A stretch of DNA of 64,000 nt from Streptomyces sp. SCUT-3 (GTDB lineage Bacteria > Actinomycetota > Actinomycetes > Streptomycetales > Streptomycetaceae). The stretch spans positions 2,584,001-2,648,000 of the forward strand of contig NZ_CP046907.1 in NCBI RefSeq assembly GCF_014083985.1. Direction: 5' to 3'. A model generated the notes under the pieces. It searched no databases. It was not told the origin of the DNA and saw nothing but the letters and a program-made list of their open reading frames with translations. The position numbers and the translations under genes are program-made. Positions 14,671-21,420 of the stretch are shown piece after piece. Position 1 is the stretch's first letter; each line of letters begins with the position of its first letter.

Positions 14671-16224
14671 TCAGGCGGTGGCGCCTCCCTTCGCCGAGAG
14701 GGGCGTGGCGACGTCCTCCAGGGAGCGCTGCTCCGCCCGCACCCCGAAGACCGCCGCGACCAGACCGGCCAGCACCATCAGCACGGCACCGATTCGGAAC
14801 GCGAGGACCGTGTCCGCCACCACCCCGGACTCGGTCAGCTTCGCGAAGATCAGCGGCCCGCTGATGCCGCCGGCCGCCGTGCCGATGGCGTAGAAGAAGG
14901 CGATGGCCATCGCCCGGGTCTCCATCGGGAAGACCTCGCTGACGGTCAGGTAGGCGCTGCTCGCCCCCGCCGAGGCGAGGAACAGCACGGCGCACCAGCA
15001 GGCGGTCAGGGTCACGGCCGACAGGTGGCCGCCGTCGAAGAGCCACGCGGTGCCCAGGAGCAGCACCCCGGAACCGATGTAGGTGCCGGAGATCATCGGC
15101 TTGCGGCCGATCGTGTCGAAGAACCTGCCGAGCAGCAGCGGCCCCAGCAGGTTGCCGAAGGCGATGACGAAGAAGTAGTAGCCGGTGTTGCCGCTGGGGA
15201 CGTCGAAGAACTTGGTGAGGATCGCGCCGAAGCCGAAGGTGATGGCGTTGTAGAGGAACGCCTGGCCGATGAAGAGCGCGAGCCCCAGCACGGCCCGCTT
15301 GGGGTAGCGGCCGAAGACGGTGCGGCCGATGGTGACGAAGCCGATGCTCTTGCGCTGCTCGATGGTGATCGCGGCGCCGGGCCGGGGCAGCCGGTAGCCC
15401 TTCTCCTCCTCGATCTGCCGTTCGACCTCGGAGACCAGTTCCTCGGCCTCCTCCCCCTTGCCGTGGATGAACAGCCAGCGCGGGCTCTCCGGCACGTGGC
15501 GGCGCACCAGCAGGATGACCAGTCCGAAGACGACGCCGAGGGCGAAGGTCAGCCGCCAGCCCAGGTCCTTGGGGAAGACGTCGGTGTCGAGCATGACGAT
15601 GGACAGCAGCGAACCGCCCATCGCGCCGAGCCAGAAGCTGCCGTTGATCACCAGGTCGATGCGGCCCCGGTACTTGCTGGGGATCAGCTCGTCGATCGCC
15701 GAGTTGATCGCCGCGTACTCGCCGCCGATGCCGAAGCCGGTCAGGAAGCGGAAGACGAAGAACCACCAGGCGTCGAAGGAGACCGCGGTCAGGGCGGTGG
15801 CCCCCAGGTAGACCGCCAGCGTGACCAGGAACAGCTTCTTGCGCCCGTACAGGTCGGTCAGCCGGCCGAAGAACAGGGCGCCCGTGCAGGCCCCCGCCAC
15901 GTACAGGGCGGCGGCGATGCCCGTCACCTGGGCGCTGCTGACGGCCAGTCCGCTGCCCTCCTCGGAGAGCCGCGAGGCGATGTTGCCGACGACGGTGACC
16001 TCGAGCCCGTCGAGGATCCAGACGGTGCCGAGACCGATGACGATCATCCAGTGCCACCGGGACCAGGGGAGGCGGTCCAGACGGGCCGGCACCTCGGTGG
16101 TGACGGTCCGCCCGCCGGCCGGCCGGGGCGTCGCGGTGCCGGGCGACCCCGACCCCGGGTCGTCCGGAATCCCCGGCCCCTGCGGACTCCCGGTGCCCGC
16201 CGCCTCCTGTCTGCTGCTGCTCAT
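14671..16224 (-). CDS. MFS transporter, sugar-porter/metabolite:H+ symporter type
   Basis: This is a 517-residue protein from ATG 16224 with about 12 membrane segments after a 50-residue polar N-terminus rich in Pro/Gly. Family signatures are visible: GRLTDLYGRKK in the loop between helices 2 and 3, a second RFFDTIGRKPM in the equivalent place of the C-terminal half, and VPESPRWLFIHGK at the end of the first half. These are typical of the sugar porter and aromatic-acid branches. The substrate cannot be assigned. It is followed on the same strand by a terminator and preceded by a 13-bp tandem repeat array that separates it from the phosphatase gene. Confidence 0.9.
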   Translation of the reverse strand: MSSSRQEAAGTGSPQGPGIPDDPGSGSPGTATPRPAGGRTVTTEVPARLDRLPWSRWHWMIVIGLGTVWILDGLEVTVVGNIASRLSEEGSGLAVSSAQVTGIAAALYVAGACTGALFFGRLTDLYGRKKLFLVTLAVYLGATALTAVSFDAWWFFVFRFLTGFGIGGEYAAINSAIDELIPSKYRGRIDLVINGSFWLGAMGGSLLSIVMLDTDVFPKDLGWRLTFALGVVFGLVILLVRRHVPESPRWLFIHGKGEEAEELVSEVERQIEEEKGYRLPRPGAAITIEQRKSIGFVTIGRTVFGRYPKRAVLGLALFIGQAFLYNAITFGFGAILTKFFDVPSGNTGYYFFVIAFGNLLGPLLLGRFFDTIGRKPMISGTYIGSGVLLLGTAWLFDGGHLSAVTLTACWCAVLFLASAGASSAYLTVSEVFPMETRAMAIAFFYAIGTAAGGISGPLIFAKLTESGVVADTVLAFRIGAVLMVLAGLVAAVFGVRAEQRSLEDVATPLSAKGGATA

Positions 16225-16290
16225 GGCCGCTCCTCGGTGCTCTCCGGCTGGACGTGGATGGCGTCTGCCCGGCGGCGGCGGGGCCATGCG

Positions 16291-16368
16291 GCGCAGCCCT
16301 CCGGCGCAGCCCTCCGGCGCAGCCCTCCGGCGGGCTCGTGCGGCGGGCTCGTGCGGCGGGCTCGTGCG
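16291..16368. repeat. Six consecutive 13-bp tandem units of two types
   Basis: Three perfect copies of GCGCAGCCCTCCG (16291-16329) are followed directly by three perfect copies of GCGGGCTCGTGCG (16330-16368). The array fills most of the gap between the phosphatase stop and the MFS start. Both units keep the same length and begin with GCG. Confidence 0.9.
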
Positions 16369-16396
16369 GCGGCGGGGCCCTCCGACCGGCGGGCCG

Positions 16397-17473
16397 TCAG
16401 CCGCGGCTGACGGCGAGGAGCGCCATGTCGTCCTCGGTGACGCCGCCGGTGTGCCGGCGGACGTCGGCCAGGAGGTCGTCCAGCAGTTCCTCGGGGCCGG
16501 CGTGGGCGGTCCCGGACAGCCGGGGGACCGGGTCGTAGAAATCTCCGGCGGCGTTGCGGGCCTCGGTGAGGCCGTCGGTGTAGAGCAGCAGCAGCGCGCC
16601 CCGGGGGAAGTCGACGGTGTCCACCCGGTCCGGTGCCGCCGCCAGTTCGCCCATGCCCAGGGGCAGCGCGGCGTGCCCCGGCTCGACGGGCCGGACGGTC
16701 CTCCCGCCCGGCCCGACCAGCAGCGGCGGCGGATGGCCGCGGTTGACCAGCCGCACCTGCTGCGCGCCGGGCGGGAACTCGGCCAGCACGGCGGTGACGA
16801 AGCCCTCCGCGCGCTCGACCCCCGTCCGCAGGCCGATGTCCCTGTCCAGCGCGCTCTCCAGACGGCGGGCCACTCCGTCCAGGCCGGCCTCCTGCTCCGC
16901 CGCCTCCCGGAACGCCCCGACGGCCACCGCCACGGCCTCGACCGCGCCCAGGCCCTTGCCCCGGACGTCCCCGATCAGCGCCCGCACCCCGTACGGGGTC
17001 TGCTGCACGGCGTACAGGTCGCCGCCGATCCGGGCGTCCGCGTCGGCCGCGACGTAGCGGGCCGCCACGGTGAGCGGGCCCAGGCGCGGCGGCGGCAGCG
17101 GCAGCACGGCCCGCTGCGCGGCCAGCGCCACCGAGCGCACCGACTCCAGACGCTCGCCGTGGCGCCCCAGCATGCGGTTGACGTCCACGGCCAGGAGTGT
17201 GATCACGGCCGTGGTGAGCAGGTCCATGAGGCGCTGCGCGCCGCCGGCCCCGGGGGCCAGGGCGTCCACGACCATCTCGGCCGCGATCGCGGCCAGGCCG
17301 GTGAGCAGCGTGGCGCGCCACGAGAGGAGGGGCGCGGCGACCAGCGGGGCGGCGGTGTACAGGGGGGTCGCGGTCACGTCGGGCGGGGTGGCCAGGTCCA
17401 GGGCTGCGCCCAGCGCGATCAGGGCCCACGGGAGGCTGCTGCTGTAGCGCCACCGGGCGGTGAGAGGGTTCAC
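16397..17473 (-). CDS. Membrane-anchored SpoIIE-type PP2C phosphatase
   Basis: This is a 358-residue protein. The first 100 residues hold several membrane segments (LPWALIALGAALDLATPP, TLLTGLAAIAAEMVVDALAP, LLTTAVITLLAVDV). The C-terminal 230 residues are the SpoIIE/RsbU phosphatase: RYVAADADARIGGDLY, then IGDVRGKGLGAVEAV, then a C-terminal LLLYTDGLTEARN and EDDMALLAV, with the metal-binding Asp residues in place. Such enzymes dephosphorylate anti-anti-sigma (STAS) proteins. A STAS gene lies at 24.5 kb, but no direct link is shown. The start ATG 17473 fits; repeats fill both flanking gaps. Confidence 0.92.
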   Translation of the reverse strand: MNPLTARWRYSSSLPWALIALGAALDLATPPDVTATPLYTAAPLVAAPLLSWRATLLTGLAAIAAEMVVDALAPGAGGAQRLMDLLTTAVITLLAVDVNRMLGRHGERLESVRSVALAAQRAVLPLPPPRLGPLTVAARYVAADADARIGGDLYAVQQTPYGVRALIGDVRGKGLGAVEAVAVAVGAFREAAEQEAGLDGVARRLESALDRDIGLRTGVERAEGFVTAVLAEFPPGAQQVRLVNRGHPPPLLVGPGGRTVRPVEPGHAALPLGMGELAAAPDRVDTVDFPRGALLLLYTDGLTEARNAAGDFYDPVPRLSGTAHAGPEELLDDLLADVRRHTGGVTEDDMALLAVSRG

Positions 17474-17525
17474 GGCTCGGTCCTCCCCCCTCCTTCTCCT
17501 CGCGGGTGTTGCGTCCCCGCCCGGG

Positions 17526-17600
17526 CGGGCGGCCTTCCGGCGGGCGGCCTTCCGGCGGGCGGCCTGCCCGCGGACAACCTGCCGGCGGGCGGCCTTCCGG
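17526..17600. repeat. Five 15-bp tandem units
   Basis: The unit CGGGCGGCCTTCCGG occurs as perfect copies at 17526-17540, 17541-17555 and 17586-17600, with two diverged copies between them. It lies between the phosphatase start and the upstream lipoprotein stop. Confidence 0.85.
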
Positions 17601-17644
17601 CGGACGGGACCGGACGGGCGGGGCCGGACGGGTCGGGGCGGTGT

Positions 17645-18217
17645 TCAGTAGCGGACGGCACGGGACAGCCGGGCGGTGACGCCCTCCGGCAGGTCGCGGT
17701 TGCTCCGTGCGACGGCCTTCGCCGTTCCGCCCGCCGGCACCTCGGGGAGGGCCACCACCACCGCGTCGTGGACCGTGCCGTCCGCGTCCTTGAAGTCGAC
17801 CGCGACGCTGTACCGGTAGGGCTTGTCGGCGCGGTTGGTGACCGTGACGGTCGCGGTGGAGCGTCCCGATTCGTCGGTCCCCGTCCCGCCGACCCGCACG
17901 TCGCCCCCGGCGTCGGTGCCCTCCCGGACCTTGTCCAGCACGGACTGGGCGGCGGCGGTCGCCGACCGGGCGGCCTCGCCGGGGTCGGGCGCCTCACTGC
18001 CGCAGCCGGCCGCCGACAGGGCGAGGAGGACGAGCAGGAGGGCCGCGGCCGGTACCGTCGCCGCCCTCGGAGCCGCGAGGACCGCGAGGGCGGCGGGGGC
18101 CGCCGGGGCCGCCGGGGCCGCCGGGGCGGCGGGGGCGGCAGGGCTGCCGGGGGCGGCGGCCGGTCGTCCGTGCGGCCCGCCGGAGCCTGCGTACGCCTCG
18201 TGCCCCTGCCCTGTCAC
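17645..18217 (-). CDS. Lipoprotein with FxLYD-like beta domain
   Basis: This is a 190-residue protein from GTG 18217, with a GAGAGGAC site. It has an unusually long N-terminal region (about 75 residues) made of Ala-Ala-Pro repeats, then a hydrophobic segment and the lipobox LSAAGC. The mature domain is a small beta-sandwich with VTVTNRADKPYRYSVAVDFKD and a later VPAGGTAKA, the pattern of FxLYD or related extracellular domains. The Ala/Pro repeats are encoded by short DNA repeats and look expanded. The function is unknown. It is transcribed in the same direction as the DUF2786 gene behind it, 72 bp apart. Confidence 0.72.
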   Translation of the reverse strand: MTGQGHEAYAGSGGPHGRPAAAPGSPAAPAAPAAPAAPAAPAALAVLAAPRAATVPAAALLLVLLALSAAGCGSEAPDPGEAARSATAAAQSVLDKVREGTDAGGDVRVGGTGTDESGRSTATVTVTNRADKPYRYSVAVDFKDADGTVHDAVVVALPEVPAGGTAKAVARSNRDLPEGVTARLSRAVRY

Positions 18218-18289
18218 CGCGTGTCCTCTCGCCGTCGGCCCGGTGCCGTTGCTTCCCGTCCCAAGGCTGAGGGGCGGCGGGTGCGTCGG

Positions 18290-19720
18290 CTACCCGGGCG
18301 CACCCGGACGGGGGTGTGCCGGGCCGGAGGGGCGGCGCGGCCGGCGCAGTTCGGCGCGGTCCGCGGCGGCCGCGCCGTCCGACCACCCCTCGGCGTCGCG
18401 CCCCTTGAGGGAGTGGCTGGTGGTGGAGGGGAACATCCGGTCGGCGGCGTCCTCGACCGCCTCCTCGCGGGCCGCGAGCACCGGGAGGAGCCGCTCGGCG
18501 GGCAGGGACGCGCCCGGCCCTCCGCCCTCCATGCCGTCCGCCGCGCCGGCTGCTCCGGCCGCGGCGTCGCGGACGGCGTGCCCGGCGGCATCGGAGAGCC
18601 GCTGCCGGATCCGCCCGGCGTAGGAGATCAGGAACGACTGGCGGTAGTCCTTGGTCCTGGCGCGGCCGCCCCCGCGCCGCGCGGACTCCCGCCCCGCCAC
18701 CGCGCGGGTCATCGCGGTGGTCGCCTGGAGCAGCAGCGAGGTGTGGAGCAGTTCCACCGCCTCCAGGTCCGTCCCGAAGCCCACCACCGTGGAGAAGCCG
18801 AACTCCGGGGACCACACGGTGCGGCACCGGTTCGCGGCGGCGACCGCGTCGAGCAGGGACGCCTTGGCCGCCTCGTAGGGCGCGTCGACCCCGATGCGGA
18901 CCGACGCCGGGACCTCCTGCGGGCCGCTGCCGCCGGCCGCGAGCAGCGCCTCGGAGATGCTGTAGCGGGACATCAGCTCCTGCGCCTTGGCGGTCAGGGC
19001 CTCGGCCTCCTCGCCGTACTCGGTGGCCTCCGCCTTGGCGAGCAGCGCCCGGATCCGGGCTGGGATCCGGCCCCCGCCGGAAGCGGTGCCGGAAGCAGTG
19101 CCGGCGGAGGGGCCGGAAGCGGGTGCGGAGGGGCCGGGGGCGGCGGGGGCGTCGACCGGGGGGATCGCGGGGAGCCGGGCCAGCAGGCGCAGGACCCGCA
19201 GGACGCAGCCGGCCGTTCCGAAGCGGCCGGTCGACTCGCGGCGCCCGGCCGCGTCGAGGAACTCCGCGTCGTCGCCCCACCCGACGGCGGCCTCCAGTTC
19301 GTCGAGCTGCGCCGTCCATCGGGGTCCGGGACCGGGCAGCGGCTGCCGCCGGTGCTGGGCGGCGACGAGGTCCACGGCGAGCCTGACGTGCGCCGGCTGC
19401 AATTCGCGGCGGACGACGCGGACGAGGTCGGCGGGCTGCCAGCCGCGCCGCCAGCAGCCGTCGACCAGCTGCTCGGCGCGGGCGAGCACGGCCCGGGAGA
19501 CGTGCGGCCAGCGGTCGCCCGCGGCGGCGAGCGGGGAGGCCGCCGAGTCGACGGCGTCCTCCAGGTCCTGCTCCGCGGCGCCCAGCACCGCGTGGAGCGC
19601 GGTCTCCACAGCCTCCGCCGCTGCCTTCTCCGCAACCGCGTCCCCGGCGGCCGTCCCCGCCGTCGCGTCCCCGGTCGCGTCCGTCCGCGGCGGCCGCGGT
19701 TCCTGCCTGCCCCTGCCCAT
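18290..19720 (-). CDS. DUF2786 domain protein
   Basis: This is a 476-residue soluble protein from ATG 19720, which has a GGAGGGGA site. The DUF2786 domain is visible in the middle: RIPARIRALLAKAEATEYGE followed by EALTAKAQELMSRYSI. A second conserved block follows (GVDAPYEAAKASLLDAVA, then AANRCRTVW and a later LHTSLLLQATTAM), as in full-length actinobacterial members. The N-terminal 150 residues are helical and Ala-rich. The function of DUF2786 is unknown. The longer open frame upstream of 19720 overlaps a strong hairpin and is not credible as coding. Confidence 0.85.
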   Translation of the reverse strand: MGRGRQEPRPPRTDATGDATAGTAAGDAVAEKAAAEAVETALHAVLGAAEQDLEDAVDSAASPLAAAGDRWPHVSRAVLARAEQLVDGCWRRGWQPADLVRVVRRELQPAHVRLAVDLVAAQHRRQPLPGPGPRWTAQLDELEAAVGWGDDAEFLDAAGRRESTGRFGTAGCVLRVLRLLARLPAIPPVDAPAAPGPSAPASGPSAGTASGTASGGGRIPARIRALLAKAEATEYGEEAEALTAKAQELMSRYSISEALLAAGGSGPQEVPASVRIGVDAPYEAAKASLLDAVAAANRCRTVWSPEFGFSTVVGFGTDLEAVELLHTSLLLQATTAMTRAVAGRESARRGGGRARTKDYRQSFLISYAGRIRQRLSDAAGHAVRDAAAGAAGAADGMEGGGPGASLPAERLLPVLAAREEAVEDAADRMFPSTTSHSLKGRDAEGWSDGAAAADRAELRRPRRPSGPAHPRPGAPG

Positions 19721-19780
19721 GCCGTCCCCTCCACCGGGTGCCCGTCCCGTCCCATCCTCCAGCACGCCGGGAAACGCGCC

Positions 19781-19870
19781 GAGGGGCGCCGGAGCTTTCG
19801 CTCCGGCGCCCCTCGTCAGGGTGCACGGCCCCCGGGCCCCGGTGCACAAGGAAGGAGATTGTGCACCGGG
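19781..19870 (-). terminator. Two tandem strong hairpins
   Basis: The first stem is a perfect 15-bp repeat at 19781-19795 and 19800-19814 with loop TTTC. The second is a perfect 12-bp repeat at 19838-19849 and 19859-19870, whose loop holds GGAAGGAGA. Both lie downstream of the secreted repeat-protein gene on the minus strand and upstream of the DUF2786 gene, so they probably insulate the two. Confidence 0.75.
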
Positions 19871-19963
19871 CCGCCCGGGTCGGACCGAGTTCCTCGGACC
19901 AACGACTCCGAGGGGGCGGGGTCCCGTGTCCGGGAAGTGGCGCCCCTGCCCGGAGCTTCCGGG

Positions 19964-20425
19964 TCAGAGCAGGGAGAAGTTGAACTGCTCCGCGCGGTTG
20001 TTGTTGCCGGCCTGGCAGATGGTCTGCGCGCCCGTGTCGTTCAGGAGGGTGACAGGGAGCAGGGCCAGGAGGCTGGCGCCACCCTGCTTCGGCTCGGCCG
20101 GGCAGTAGTTGGCGTTGATGTGGTTGTCGCCGTCCTCCTCCTTGAAGTAGGTGTTCTTGTGGTCCTCGCGGCTGTACCGGTGGTCCTCGCGGTCGTAGCG
20201 GTGGTCCTCGCGGTCGTACCGGTCGTTGTCGCGGTCGTACCGGTTGTTGTCGCGGTCGTACCGGTTGTTGTCCTCGTCGCGCTTGTTCTCGTGGTCGCGA
20301 GCGTTGTCGCTGACGGAGGAGTAGGACCCCTCGTCACCGGTGTTGGCGAGCGCACCGCCGGCGGTGCCGAGGACGGAGGCGCCGACAGCAGCGACGACGA
20401 CGGCGGCCTTCGCGATTCGCTTCAT
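19964..20425 (-). CDS. Secreted protein with charged heptad repeats
   Basis: This is a 153-residue protein from ATG 20425 with an AGGGAGCAAT site. It has a signal peptide (MKRIAKAAVVV start, cleavage after ALA near residue 27). Residues about 50-90 consist of five near-perfect 7-residue units of YDRDNNR/YDREDHR type, alternating acidic and basic residues. The C-terminal 45 residues are conserved-looking, with C108, a hydrophobic GGASLLALLPVTLLND, C137 in TICQAGNNN, and an aromatic end. It resembles the size and layout of Streptomyces surface proteins (rodlin or chaplin style), but I cannot assign it to either. The 21-bp DNA repeats are in frame. Confidence 0.8.
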   Translation of the reverse strand: MKRIAKAAVVVAAVGASVLGTAGGALANTGDEGSYSSVSDNARDHENKRDEDNNRYDRDNNRYDRDNDRYDREDHRYDREDHRYSREDHKNTYFKEEDGDNHINANYCPAEPKQGGASLLALLPVTLLNDTGAQTICQAGNNNRAEQFNFSLL

Positions 20426-21420
20426 GGAAATTGCTCCCTGAAAGGTTGGGACTGGGTTCCGGTCCCTGGGGACTGGTGTCATGCCTAACGATGCCGTTTT
20501 TCGACGGATACGCACCTACACTCGTTTGGAGCTAATCCCCGCCACAACCTGGGGTTCTTTGCCTATACGCCCCTGATCACGCCCCTCGCAAGTGTGAAGG
20601 AATACCGCCCTCCTGGCGGAGCGTCGGAACTCTTCGGGCCGGTTGCGGGCCGATCCCGCGGGTTCGGATTTCCTTGTCCCGGCCTCGTTCTTCGCCCTCC
20701 CGGAGGGTGGGCAAGGGCCCTGAGAGCCCGTCGAATGCCACGTCGAACCCCTCGTCACGGCATCCGCACCGAGGCGTTCCCGGGCCGATTCCCGCAGACG
20801 GACGGCCTGTCGGGCCGGGAAACCGGTGACGCGGAGCGGGGAGGAGGGGACACCCGCCGCGGTCGGCGGTGCCGGCGGCACACCGTCAGGGCCGGGGCCG
20901 GGTCCGCGCCGCGCACGGAATTCCGCCCGGCGGCCGACGCCTCCATTCACGGGACGGCGGCGAGAATGCGGACGGCCACCCCTGACGGCCGGAAGGGATT
21001 GCCCGGGAAATCGGTATCCACCGCGCGACGGCCGTTCTCGGACCGGCAGGCGCGGCGCACATCGCGGATGACCACGCCATCGGAAAAATGACCGCCGAAC
21101 GGCTGATTCCGCTGCGCGGATCGGTGAAAAAACTCAAGGAACATCCGGCTGCGACAACGCACCTGTGCGCCTACGCACCGGAACAGCTGCTGCCCGTACT
21201 CCCGAGGAGGAGGACGCCGTCCGCGTGGAGGAGGCGCGGTTCCGGGCCGCTGCGCCGGCTTCCGCAGGACGCCCGTCCGCCCGTCCGCCCGCCCGCCGCA
21301 CCCCGGCCCCCGGCCCCCGGCCCCCGGCCCCCGCCAGGTGATACGCCGACACACGGGCCCTCCGAGGAGGAAGGAAAAAAGAGAAAGGATTCCCCGCAGA
21401 CACGTACGAAATGCACAGGC
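20426..21420. other. About 1 kb without a clear gene
   Basis: Open frames exist here on both strands, but none has a recognisable protein or consistent codon bias. The left part must hold the promoter of the secreted repeat protein. The stretch 21300-21337 has repeated CCCCCGG tracts (four or more runs of five C), which could form a G-quadruplex on the minus strand. The right part is the leader of the LuxR gene. Confidence 0.5.

Noticed and set aside
20160-20290. Regular 21-bp repeats that could look like a CRISPR array
   Set aside because: The repeats are in frame within a secreted protein, have no unique spacers, and no cas genes are near.
15821-20488. A long plus-strand open frame across MFS, phosphatase and DUF2786 genes
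   Set aside because: It is antisense to four well-supported genes and has no recognisable domain.
20516-20950. Open frame of 144 codons on the minus strand upstream of the secreted repeat protein
   Set aside because: Composition is Arg/Pro/Gly shadow-like, with no ribosome site and no domain.
21088-21420. N-terminal extension of the LuxR regulator from ATG 21088
   Set aside because: The extra 111 residues are Pro/Arg-rich with low third-position GC in part and contain the C5 tracts. The start at 21421 gives a normal family N-terminus.
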